From positions 124,001 to 188,000 of the forward strand of contig CAJNOI010000054.1 of assembly GCA_905250115.1 (NCBI GenBank): a stretch of 64,000 bases of DNA. Direction: 5' to 3'. Both the position numbers and the translations under genes were made by a program. The notes below the pieces were generated by a model that saw nothing but the letters and a program-made list of their open reading frames with translations, ran no database searches and was not told where the DNA came from. This DNA comes from Adineta steineri. Taxonomy: Eukaryota; Rotifera; Eurotatoria; Adinetida; Adinetidae. Each line of letters begins with the position of its first letter. Positions within the stretch are counted from its first letter, which is position 1. Positions 25,550-37,252 of the stretch are shown here, piece by piece.

Positions 25550-27341
25550 GATAATCTATATTTTAACAGATAAAATTTATTTGCATATATTATATATATA
25601 CATATTAGTTTTGTTTAACTTTGTTAGTTCTTATACTTGTTATTTTATTGTCTAACATTGAACGACAATATTTTTTATGATATTTATCTTAACTTTCCTC
25701 CATTTATTTGTGCAATTTATAGATAAACTATAAATACTGAAAAAGAAAATAGAACTGATTTTGTCTCTTTCAATACATATTTATATATATATAAAAACAA
25801 TTGATGAAAAAATATTTTTTTCTATAGCTAGATTATCCTAGCTAATCTATGCAAGAATGCAAGTTTTTTTTAAAATCTTGATATATGCTCTATTGATAAA
25901 TGTATTATATATTTAATTTGATTGGAAGAATGATATTATGAAATGTAATGAATTTAGACGACCATGCTTTTGCTTCTTTTCGCAGTACAATATGTGTCAA
26001 GTTAGCAACATACATTATTTCTAGTAGAATTCAGTTAAAGAATATGAATATTATGGTTTTAAAGTCTACAACCATTTCACCAAAAACGGTGACAAACTAT
26101 CTGAAGGATTCGAACTTTGAGTTTTTTAATCAACGTCTGCAAGTAATCGCTATTTCTAAAGAAGAGTAGCGTAACTTTTATTTTCATAAATAATTTCGAT
26201 GTATTGTCGAGATAGTGGCATTGAATCCGCTAAAGTTTTGATTATATCAAGGTTGATGTTAACGTGAGCGTAATCACATTGATATAATGTTCATTAAGCA
26301 TTCGCATGAATTTTTTATAAATGATTTATTTATAGTACATATATTCTTAGGTATACTTGTTGACAATCATGAATGTTCAATCAAATTTGATAGTGTATTT
26401 ATAAAATTATGACTTCCGTTTGTTTTTTTTTCAAGAAGATAGTCATCAACGTTTATCTAAATAAAATAAATTACCAGAAAACTAAGTACTCGAGGCATAG
26501 TTGACATGTAACTTCAATTCATTTCTATCGAATTCAAACTTTGGAAAATGAAATATTGATATAAATGATTTATATCGCTTACTAAATAGCACTTAATCGA
26601 ATGAACCATTCATTGATTATCACACATCACTTGATTTTATCTATACTACTCAGATAAAGAACATGATTGCTCAATATAATAAATATGCACACGTTGTTGA
26701 TTATCCATCTAAATTGTCTGTTGGATTTGAAATCATTATTACACGCTTCATTATTTTCAATAGAAAATCTTATTCTCGAGTCTTTCAAAATTATCAATTG
26801 TCTAGTAATATTATATCTTTTTCTTTGTATTAAATGATTTTAATATCTAACAGATTTATTCTTGTTTTTCTCTGCTTACAATTCGTTGATATGATTATAG
26901 CCGCTCAAAAAAAAAACTAATAAATTAAATTCTTAGCTTCATCGTTCGACCGATATAACCAAGGCCTTTTTTTCGCTTATATATATATCGTAACAAAAAG
27001 TTAGCCATACGATTATCTCAATGTAATGAATGCTCTCTTTTGTATGATTATTATATGAATAGCAAAAGAGAAGGAGAGAGAGAGAGAGAGGGAGAGGGAG
27101 AGAACAGAGAACAGAGACGAGAAAAAAAATCTCAAGTAACTCCCTACTATCATATAACGTTCAACGGCAACAGCAGGAAGCAACACATACTATACAAGCT
27201 CATCTCATTCTTTAACCAGTTGTTGTCTCAATTGTGTTTTATCGTTCCGACATTCAAGTACTCTCTTTATTTCAAGGAACGGTACTCATTCTCATCTAGT
27301 TTTTGTTATCAAACTTTTAATAATAAAAGCAAAAATATACA
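25550..27341. promoter_or_regulatory. Intergenic: INSIG 3' flank and Ig-gene promoter/5'UTR
   Basis: No gene is visible. The upstream part is A+T-rich. A (GA)n tract at about 27071-27105 sits some 240 nt before the Ig-gene ATG and probably lies in its promoter or 5'UTR. A 73-codon frame at 25948 has no supporting features. Confidence 0.45.
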
Positions 27342-30300
27342 ATGTTATGGGCATTTTTTATTAGCTTTTTATGCATTCTTAAAACATCGTCGTCTTCTGT
27401 TGATATTAATGGTAAGAAAATTATCAATAAGATATCAGTCTAAGTGTTCATGCATGAAATTCAAAATAAATGTGTACTTGTCTTGAAAAAGATCATACTC
27501 TACATATATACATCAGATCAAAATGATAATATAGGATATAAATAATTCTTGTTCAAGTATAAATACAAAATGTATAGTGATGATATATATATATAATTGT
27601 TTGACCATACGCACATTATAACTAAGTTTAAAGTCAGCTGTAATATATACATAAATTATATTTTCATCTGTGTATATATGTATATAATGGGAAATCTGGC
27701 ATTATTCAGCTGTAAAACTTTATAACATTTATAAGTATCATTACCTATTTATCATTCCATTTGTTTTGACTCATCTACTTGAATAGTTGACAAGAACTCT
27801 TGACTATACTTACATCATATATATATGTATGTATATATATATACATACACAGCATCTCTCAAAGTGGTGCTCATAGTGTTGAGTTATTCTATCTGCTCAT
27901 ATACAATCTGTTTACCTTGGAGAAGAAAGAGTGATGAAAGATTATGTCATATCATCATCATCATCATCATTATGATCACACAGGATGTTAGCCGAATATT
28001 GACTTGTAGAAGTATCACGGATCATCTGTCCGTAATTACCATGGACAATGGTCAGAATAATAGAGAGAATGATCTTCGTATTATATCTGTTCATCGTTAT
28101 GCAAATTTAAATTGCTCTTACTAACAATTTGCATTCCAACACATTTATAAGTTCATTTGGGGATGTCTGTTATGACTTGTGAAAGAAAAACTAATTCAAT
28201 AGAGAATAAAACATATCATTTGTTTATTTTTTTCTATGCATGTTTGATGAATTGTATATAATATATAAAATAGATCAAGGTTAAATTTTTCTTTCAATAT
28301 TAAATATCATCATCTTCTTTCTTTTTTTTACTCTAGGCGAAAATCGAACAATAATTAAGCCATTAAATTCTAATGTAACAGTAACAAGTGGACAAAAAGC
28401 AATATTAACATGTACATTTGATCGAATAAATCATGATTTAGTTCTTTTATCATCACATCAATTAATATGGATACGTCAAAATCATGCAACATATGATGCT
28501 GATTTAATATTAGCACATAATCAAGATTCTTTAATATCGGATGATCGTTTAACTATTCAACGTACTGATATTGATTATTCATTAATAATAAATAATGTAA
28601 ATATCGATGATGAAGGAATCTATGTATGTGAAGTAAATACACAACCACCACAAAAAACGTCTATTCATCTATATGTTCAAGGTAAGATTATTTTGTATAT
28701 GGTATAATGTCTTGAATATCAATTTAGTTAGTTATTATGTCTTGAATTGAATTGATTAGCAAAGAAATAGTTTGATTTAGCCAATTGTTTATATTAGAAA
28801 GGGAATGAGGACGCCAGACGAATTGAAGATGAAATAAGAAGAGCAACGATTCTTTCATTTAGCATTATATATTAGCGAGTGTTAAAAGAAGAAAAAAAAT
28901 CGGTAAATGATGATTATGATCGGAAGTTCTGGCAAATAGATAAATAGAAGTAAAGTAAAGCGCGAGATGTTTATTTAAATGAGTGATGATATTCTATTGT
29001 CTATACATATATATATATAGAATTGCTTTTCAACATGCGTTACATATCAATAAATTCTTTTGTTAGCTGTCAGTTATGCCTAGAAGATCTTGGATTTTTT
29101 GACACGTAAATAATATATATGCACGTTAGTGATAATGTGATTTGATGGATGTGCAAATTCATAAAAAAAAAGAAAGAAAATCGCCGTAATATCAGAATAA
29201 TGATTTGTGTTTAGTAAAGAAAGGTTCTTTTTTCTATATATTAACATTATATCATACGAATATTTAAAAACAACAGACATGTATAACGCATCATTTCCCT
29301 CGATCTTGGAATTTATAGTAGTCATCTTCATCCTTGAAATGATTGTTCTTTTTATAAAAAAAATCAGTTAAATCATGTAGAAACTGCTGTTTTATGTCGA
29401 TTCCAATTAGCTCATAGAACAGTCTGTTTCATGTTCGACTAGATCACGCAAAGTGATCTGTATTAATCAAGATAAAACTATAACGTGAGATATAACTATT
29501 AACAGAAGATGAATTTAATGATAATGATATTTTATATGAACTTTCTCGTTTGAAGAGATAATTATCCATTTGACAACGCAGTCATACTAAATTTTGATTC
29601 CAATATTTGACAAAAAACCTTTGTTGATTATTAATAACTTATGAAATTCGTTGGTATATAATTTCTTGTAGTTAAGTTTCGAAGTGACTTGTTGAATAAC
29701 GCGTAAATATTTGATGACTCATTGTTGAATGGATTAATAAAATGTACTTTGATTACATCATATACAAAGGGTTTAAATGTTACACGCTTGATTGATTCAA
29801 AGGCTGAACGATTGTGTTTATTCATATCATGTATTCAAAATAAGATAATAATGCACAGTAGAAGTTCAGATGAATCTTTATCGATTTCAAGTCGAGGTGA
29901 TGATCGTTTCTTTCTTATTGCCACTATATTTCTACCTATTTTCGCTCAATTAGCATATATATTTGATGTATATTATTATCATTATAATGGAATAACAAGT
30001 AATGGATATGAAGGTTTACTTTCATCAATTTTAAGTGTTTTTGCTTATCTTCAATATTGTGTACCAATTCATTCACGTTTATTTCGTTTTTTCTATCATT
30101 TATTTCTATGGATATTGTCTCAAATTGGTACATTAGGTCATTTAATATCATACGCAAAAAGAGATGATAAATTTCATGTTATTTTATATTCTATATGGGC
30201 AGTAGTAGATTCATTTTATTTTGGATGTTTAATTTATTGTCGAGTATTTCCACATATTCGTAATCTACGTATTCATATGGCTATTGAACAACGACATTTA

Positions 30301-33300
30301 TTTCATTTTATATCACGTTTAGAAGTTATTCTTGCTATATTTATTCCCGTCTTTTTTGATACACGTCTTATAACATTAACAAAAGATAATATAGCATTCT
30401 ATATTTTATTTGATTTTTTTGCTGAATATTATCATCGTTTTCATGGTGTAACAATTAAAGCAACTTTATATATATTTGTTATTACAGTAACAGCATCTGT
30501 TGCAACTGAATGGATTCATATTGCAAAACATGAAATGAAATATGAAATAGCTTCATTAGCATGTGAACTTCTTGCTGCATGTCTTTGTTATTCATTAATT
30601 GTTATGCAATTTTTTCCAAACAATTTTATTTCACGAAGACAATGGGGAAAATATAAACGTAGACAAACAGTATCATCAATATCTTCTCAACATAATCGTC
30701 ATAGTATAGATACGAGTACAGAAAACAATGTATGCTACTTTTAATTTAATAAACGTAAAGATATTTGTTTAATAAGTAAATGAACGAAATACGATCATAA
30801 AATCTCAGAAATTGTAAACTAGAAGATGATTATATCGTGAATCAACTAGAGTGATGATGCATTAAAGAATAGAAGTCATTTCACATATTATAAAACAAAA
30901 TCTATTTAAGGTATTCATTCATTGAATTTCATTTGTTTAAACATATGAATATTCTGTAAGCATTGAAAATGTTCTTAATTGTAGACTTTAAATCTAAGTC
31001 ATTTCGATGAGATTGCATAAGTACTTCACAATACTCAACAGATTTGTTTTCATCCTAAGTATTATGTACTTAAATTAAATGATACAATATTTGTCATGCA
31101 ATTAAGATTTTTCAAGTAATACATTAACAAGGCATAGTACGAGCTACTTTATTTTCTCGGAAAAAGTCTGACTAATTATTGATGTTTTTGACAAAAACGA
31201 TAGTCAAATAAATACTTATAAAATACATTTTATTTGTACTTTTTTTCATAATTCCAAAGTCATGTATTCGAGTTTAATAGAACTGATTATTCATTAAGAA
31301 AAACCAGGTTTTTGTCGAGTTCCGTATATGATTTAAAAATAGTTAATTTTACAATTTTATTAACGCATAAATTATACTTGAAATGTAAACTAGCAGAAAG
31401 TCTTTTTTTTTCAATTAAATCTATTCATTACAGACGATCGGCATTCGCCTTAGATTTTAAAAAAATCATGAACAATTTCAGTACAATTAAAAAAGAATGA
31501 CTTTCAGCTTGAAAAATCGTATTTATCTACAATTATCATGAATATCAATATAACGATTTATTTGTAATTACTAATCATATTCAATCATTGAAAAATTTTT
31601 AATGATTAAGTTTTATCTGAAATGAAAAATACATTAAAATTTTCTATAATAATATGTTTACATATCAATATAAAATTATTTTTTTGTATAGAAATGCCAA
31701 TAATTATTGATAATGGCACAGTATCACCAGTTATTATAAATGAATATGATAATGTAACAATGGAATGTCAAGCTCGAGGTCGACCTCGACCCTATATAAC
31801 ATGGTTTAGACGAAATAATGATCAAAACAATCGAACACAATTAGAAAATCAAGTTTTAGCTAATAGTACAGATGGTCAATATCATTTAATAAATGTTAAT
31901 CGTTATCAAACTGGCCATTATGAATGTCGAGCATCGAATGGTGTTAATGAACATGTTGTTAGCAAAGATATTGAATTACGTGTTCTTTGTAAGTAAAAAT
32001 CGTCTTATATACTTTTAAAAAAGATAATTTAGTAGTAGAAATTTGTTGATAGATTTATATTGCGTACTGATAAAATAATTTATTAGAAATGAACACAAAG
32101 ATTTATCTTTTTAATGATGACATTAAAATTTTTGTCTTAAACTTCTTGCCCTTCAACTGGCATATATAACCTCATGTTTCATAGAATGATCCCTTGTACG
32201 ATGAATATCATGTTAAGATTTATTATTATGACGCATACAAAATTGATTCAATCCTTTTTGTTCCCTAACGTGAATTTACATCATTTACAGATGTATAATA
32301 TATAAGAGAAAAATGATGAACATTTGTTCTTGAGAGAAAAGAACGATGCCGACCATCGATCAGCAATATGCAAGATTGCATTTGACCTCAATCGTTCTCA
32401 TTATCACAATATTATAGCTAACAATAAGAACAATAGTATGGAAAGCAGAAGGAGAGCTTGACCTATGTCTATCTACTGTATTCAATAACGAAAGAGCATA
32501 ACCGGAAATGGACGGCGCGCCGTCGTTCAAGCTGACCGATATGAACAACAAAAAATAATGAATCTCTAGTAAAGTCTCTCTATTACGTATAATATCACAC
32601 TTGATTTCATTTATCAAATAGAATAAATAAACTGATTTTCTTAACAAAGCAAAAAAAAATAGTTTGTTAATGAATAAAATAAAGTAGAGTTCTGCTAAAA
32701 TAAAAGAAGAAGAAGAAGAAGAAAAAAAAGTAAAATCAGCATTTCGAAAGAGCATAATTGATATATAGTTTTTTTCACGCAATATTTTGAGTGGCACTCA
32801 ACTCAGGTTTCTTTTTTATTCTAAAAGGAAACTTCGAACATCAAAATATCTCCATAGCATCATGAATATTTGACATAGAAACTCCAAGAACAATATTTTT
32901 CATAATATAGGACTATGTAGGCGCATTTAGAATTAAAAATGAATCGACGCCGACTGATATCTACAGATAAATAATTATTCAACCTTTTAAATGATATATT
33001 TTCGATAAAAGTACCGACATTTATAAATATATTAAAGATAAATCAAAGTCGCTTTCAACGAATGTCTTGTTCTTCTGTTGACCTTTAAAATAAATGTACG
33101 TATATTCGAAATAATTTTTTCTTTGAATTTGAAACTATGAATGTCAACTACCGCAATAATTATCGATTGAAAACATTTTTGTTTGCTTGTGTTAGTTTTA
33201 TTTTCATTTATTATTAATTCTTTGTTTATCACTTTGATTTATATTATCAGCCAGTGTCATTCTTACAGCAAGAAAAAAAAGTAAAAGAAACTAATGCACG

Positions 33301-36300
33301 TATCAGAGTAAAAAGAGAGAAGAGAGAATTATTAAAAAAATATGAGAGAAAGATAGCTATTGCACAGTTTCTCTTTCTCTCCGTCTCTCTTCCTCCCTCT
33401 CTCTCCCTCTCTTTGTCGTTTCTGATTGTTGTGTTGTTGTTCATCTTCATCTCTCTTTCTCTATCTCTCTCTTTCTCTCTTGTGTTCGGTTATTTCTCGC
33501 ATAGTCAAAAACACAGATGATTACCAATACCACCTACACGTCTACTATTGTTTACTGACGTCATCAACTCAACATCTACCATCTATTTCATATAAAGTAT
33601 TTCTCAGATTTCAAAGCACAATATATATTTTTCTGTCAACAGTAAATTTTCATCGACACGCACACACATATATATATATAGATATATATATACATACATA
33701 CAAGTATCATTAATTCAAATCTTTTTACACGTCTTTTTGACAAAAGCAACAAGAAACAATATACAATGTCATCTTGGTTTATTACTTTAAACATTATTCT
33801 TTTATTATCAGCAACAGTGTTGGAAGCTCGTTTTCGAATTAATTCAAAACGACGATATTCAGTATCAACAAAACCTTTTTCACCACCAGAATTTTCTAAT
33901 GATGATGATCCTTTGATAGATTCATCATTAACAACAACATCACCACCACCATCGGATAAAAATCAAGCAAATGAACAACAAATCGCACATTTTATACGTC
34001 TATTATATAATCGTTTAAATTTATCCGAAGCACCAAATGTAACAATGAATTTTAATGATGGTGCTGGTGTTCCATCATCAATTGTTAAACAACTTAAACA
34101 ACTTGAACAACATAGTAAGGCTTATAATAATGAAGGCAATCCATCAGCACAACAAAAATATCGCGAAGATAATCAAGCAACAACTGAACGTGCTATTTTA
34201 CCTGGTGATATCATTCAATATCATACATGTCAACGACAATTAGCCGTTAAATTCAATCTTGATAAACAAAGTGCAAGTAAAATTGATTGTTTTCGTTTTG
34301 CAAAATCACCAATGGAATCAAAAAGTTTACCACATAATCAATATATAAAAAAATTATGTATTTATGTTAAAAAAACTTATTTTGATTTCAAAAAAGAAGA
34401 TCAAAGCAATTTAAAACGAGATATGTTTCATGTCTATCAAGTTTTTCGACCAACATCAAATGAAACATCATTAAATCCAGCTCAAAGTCTGACAGGTACA
34501 ATACGTTTACCAATTAGTGAAGTTAAACAATTAAATGATAAATGGCTTGAATTAACTATTGATTCAAAAAATGGATCAACTCGTCTTCAACAAATCTATG
34601 ATCAATTTCTTTCACCTTGGTATGGACTTGCAATTAGTCATGAAATTGAAATGTCACCATGGTCATCTTATTATCGACGATATAATTCAAAACAAAATTA
34701 TGATGCTTATTTACGTTCAAATGATAATGATCAAGATAATGAAAAAGAATCTGAACAACAAATACCATATATGCTTGTTGAATATGGTGCCAAAATTCCA
34801 TCATCTTCATTTGGAAATCGTGCTACACGAGGCGTTATAAGATCTCGTCCAGCAACAACTTGTGACCCAAAAAGTCCATGTTGCCGACGTCCTCTTATTA
34901 TTGATCTTGATCAAGGTATTAATGGATTGGATTTTATTATTCTCCCAAGAAAAATTGATATTGGAGAATGTATTGGTTTATGTGGTGCAGGTGGTTCATC
35001 ACTTAAACATACAGAAGTTAAAAACGCCCAAGCTAAAAATGAAGCACATGCAGGATACAATTTACTTTATCTTTATCATAATGGTTTATCACATAAAAAT
35101 GCAACAATAACAAATACAAATAAAGCTGATCAACGATCAAGTAATTGTTGTTCGTATTCACGTACAGGTGGTATTGATCTTTTGTATCAAACGCAAAATG
35201 GAGCTGTTATACGCAAATTTCTACCAAGTATGGTCGTTGAAGAATGCAGATGTGGATTACCAGCTTTAGTTTAACAATTCTAAAGACAGACTGACATTTT
35301 TCTAAAAAAAAAAAGTTCATCATCATCGTCATCGTTATTATTGTTGTCTTCATCTGCGTCTGTGATACATATATTATAATACAGAAAAAGTTTTAAATCG
35401 AAGGGTAAGACTCACGAAAAGCTTTAAAAAAAATCATCTTTCTTATTCTTTATCTGACTCGGTGATGTAATCTTTTTGTTTCATTTTGTGCCATTTTTTG
35501 CTCGTTATTACCATTTTGTTGTCTTTTGTGCGTGTATGTATTAATTATAGTTGTTTCTTTTTTTTTTTCAAAGTCGCATACAGTGAGCGCAGATGTTCAT
35601 ATAAATGTAGAAGACATTTATTCTGCTGGTCAGTTGTAGTTGCGGTTATTTAGTTTGTTTTCTCTATCATTTTACACACTTTAAACGTTCAGTCAGTAAG
35701 GCGAACAGTTTTACCGCCCAGTCACTGAAAAAGTTTTCTTCTTTTTTTTTTCTTCAATGATTAATTGTTAATTGATCAAAATAAATATTAAAAAAGTATT
35801 AATATTTTCTTCTCTAATTAATTGTCACGTATCGATCTTTGCTTAACATTGCATAGTTAACGATAAATATTTGATATTGTTACTGCTGCGTATATCTCGT
35901 TTTCTTCTTTTTTCATATATTATTTGCATTGTAATGAACAAAGTGCAACCGTTATTTTTTTCCCTCTTAATTTGTGTAACAAATAATACCATTTTTTTTT
36001 GTGCGCGTGCGCGTGTTTATGTAATTGTATGTGTCTACATGTATATTGATGAAACATGACTATCGTCATCATCCGATGAAAAAAAAAGTATAATCTTCTA
36101 TCTTATTAACTATTGTTAGTTTGCTTTGGTAAATATCATGTTAAATTATCACACTAAGAGGAAAAAAGGGGGAGTAGCGATAATTTCTGTTTATTATATA
36201 TATGCGAGAGAGAACAAGTGTAATCTGTTTTCTGAAACTCTTAATGACCTAAATAGAGTAAATTTGTATGAGAGTGTGTAGTTAATTAGATTATGATATT

Positions 36301-37252
36301 TGTCTGTCACATGAAAAATGACGAAAGCAGATGATAATATGTATGTTTAAGTGTATGAAATAATCACGAGATGTATATTTAGTGAAGTATTTAAGTTAAA
36401 ATTAGACAAGTTAACAAAGTAATTTGTCATTATAAAGAGAAATGTTCTTAAAGAATAAAAAAAAGAAAGAATAACATTACCCTATTCACCTTCAACTATA
36501 CTAAAGTAAATTTCGTTCAACAAATGTACTGTCGAAGGTTATAAGACAAGTGTAACTTGAGGTATTCATTTATCCTTGAATTTCTATGTATACATGAGAT
36601 TAACCTCAAACAAAATGAAAACTTATGTTTATTAAACCATATGACTTTTTTTTCTCTTAATTAAATTCTAGTTCCACCATCAATTCGAGCTGAATCAACT
36701 ATTATTTATAGTACTAATGGAAAAAATGTAGAATTACGTTGTTCAGCTATAGTTCCATTTGATACAAAAATCTATTGGCAGCGATTAGATAATAAAACAC
36801 TATCAAAATCTCAAAAACAACAACAATATACATCGAATGACGTCATACAAGCAAGTTTATATTTAACGGATATTGAAAATTATGATTTTGGATTTTATGG
36901 TTGTTTTGCTGAATCAATATCAGGTCAAAATCATGCTATGATCGAATTACGAGGTAAATAATGATGTTTATTGTTGTATTAAAATAAATATGTGGGAAAA
37001 TTCATAGAACATCATCGTTCGTCAACATCACATCTAATAGAAAAAAATGAAGTAACAACAGCACGTATACAAATACTTAAACGAAATAAAAGTAATCCGA
37101 TATGTTAAATAATAAAAGTTTATTGTTTTTTTTTAGTTTCCGATCAAACAACAGTTTTCATGAAAATCAATAGTGCGTCATCATTGCACTTTTCTTTATT
37201 TGACTTGTCATATATATGTATTCATTTAATATTATTGTATAATCTCACGTAG
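27342..37252 (+). CDS. GPI-anchored three-Ig-domain neuronal adhesion protein (IgLON/Lachesin/DIP-like)
   Basis: Cell-surface recognition protein. Six exons join in frame to 397 aa: 27342-27411, 28337-28681, 31692-31988, 36672-36953, 37008-37091, 37137-37252. Exon 1 encodes a signal peptide (MLWAFFISFLCIL). Ig1 has the family pattern WIRQ..., DDEGIYVCEVNTQPP. Ig2 has MECQARGRPRPYITWFRR and GHYECRASNG. Ig3 has VELRCSAIVPFDTKIYW and GFYGCFAES. The last exon gives a small-residue omega-site stretch (INSASS) followed by a hydrophobic end, as in a GPI-attachment signal. One exon encodes each Ig domain. If the 45-nt last intron is retained, translation stops at 37108 without an anchor. Introns 2 and 3 contain two other genes on the same strand. 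Confidence 0.88.
29851..30744 (+). CDS. Intronless multi-pass membrane protein of unknown function, nested in the Ig gene
   Basis: A single open frame of 297 aa from the ATG at 29851 (MHSRSSDESLSISSRGDD). An upstream in-frame ATG at 29722 would add 43 residues of non-conserved appearance and is less likely. About eight hydrophobic segments are visible, among them FFLIATIFLPIFAQLAYIF, LFLWILSQIGTLGHLI, HVILYSIWAVVDSFYFG and TLYIFVITVTASVATEW. A Ser/Arg-rich cytoplasmic-looking tail follows. No catalytic or transporter motif is recognised. It lies inside intron 2 of the Ig gene on the same strand and has no introns, which suggests retroposition or a lineage-specific family. It is not obviously a rhodopsin-like GPCR (no DRY or NPxxY). 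Confidence 0.75.
   Translation: MHSRSSDESLSISSRGDDRFFLIATIFLPIFAQLAYIFDVYYYHYNGITSNGYEGLLSSILSVFAYLQYCVPIHSRLFRFFYHLFLWILSQIGTLGHLISYAKRDDKFHVILYSIWAVVDSFYFGCLIYCRVFPHIRNLRIHMAIEQRHLFHFISRLEVILAIFIPVFFDTRLITLTKDNIAFYILFDFFAEYYHRFHGVTIKATLYIFVITVTASVATEWIHIAKHEMKYEIASLACELLAACLCYSLIVMQFFPNNFISRRQWGKYKRRQTVSSISSQHNRHSIDTSTENNVCYF
32511..32524. other. 14-bp GC-only-core palindrome in Ig-gene intron 3
   Basis: GACGGCGCGCCGTC is a perfect palindrome standing out from very A+T-rich intronic sequence. It could be a protein-binding site or chance; no flanking structure supports a specific role. Confidence 0.4.
33340..33490. repeat. CT-rich simple repeat upstream of the TGF-beta gene
   Basis: A pyrimidine-rich microsatellite-like tract of TCTC units, in the region that would be promoter for the nested TGF-beta gene. 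A TATAAA-like sequence lies near 33591, about 175 nt before the ATG. The open frames seen here are products of the low-complexity tract. Confidence 0.6.
33766..35274 (+). CDS. TGF-beta-superfamily ligand, intronless, nested in the Ig gene
   Basis: Secreted growth-factor precursor of 502 aa. A signal peptide (MSSWFITLNIILLLSATVLEA) is followed by a long prodomain. A basic region around RATRGVIRSR offers an RxxR-type cleavage site, and the mature cystine-knot domain runs from about residue 360. Nine cysteines are visible: C366, the pair C372-C373 in CCRRPLIIDL, two in ECIGLCG, a CC pair in SSNCCSY, and the terminal CRC (494-496). Nine cysteines fit the TGF-beta/activin/myostatin branch rather than seven-cysteine BMPs. 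It is divergent: the usual GWxxWI tryptophans are replaced (GLDFII) and six residues extend beyond CRC. It sits in intron 3 of the Ig gene on the same strand. The exact receptor class cannot be told. Confidence 0.9.
   Translation: MSSWFITLNIILLLSATVLEARFRINSKRRYSVSTKPFSPPEFSNDDDPLIDSSLTTTSPPPSDKNQANEQQIAHFIRLLYNRLNLSEAPNVTMNFNDGAGVPSSIVKQLKQLEQHSKAYNNEGNPSAQQKYREDNQATTERAILPGDIIQYHTCQRQLAVKFNLDKQSASKIDCFRFAKSPMESKSLPHNQYIKKLCIYVKKTYFDFKKEDQSNLKRDMFHVYQVFRPTSNETSLNPAQSLTGTIRLPISEVKQLNDKWLELTIDSKNGSTRLQQIYDQFLSPWYGLAISHEIEMSPWSSYYRRYNSKQNYDAYLRSNDNDQDNEKESEQQIPYMLVEYGAKIPSSSFGNRATRGVIRSRPATTCDPKSPCCRRPLIIDLDQGINGLDFIILPRKIDIGECIGLCGAGGSSLKHTEVKNAQAKNEAHAGYNLLYLYHNGLSHKNATITNTNKADQRSSNCCSYSRTGGIDLLYQTQNGAVIRKFLPSMVVEECRCGLPALV
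35275..36671. other. TGF-beta gene 3'UTR and remainder of Ig-gene intron 3
   Basis: A+T-rich sequence with T-runs and no supported gene. It probably includes the 3'UTR of the nested TGF-beta gene, before the Ig3 exon at 36672. A 62-codon frame at 35871 is hydrophobic only because the strand is T-rich. Confidence 0.5.

Noticed and set aside
27949-27972. ATC trinucleotide run in Ig-gene intron 1
   Set aside because: Short simple repeat inside an intron; no sign of coding or regulatory function.
33254-33713. Ser/Leu-rich open frames upstream of the TGF-beta gene
   Set aside because: Translations of TCTC microsatellite sequence and its complement.
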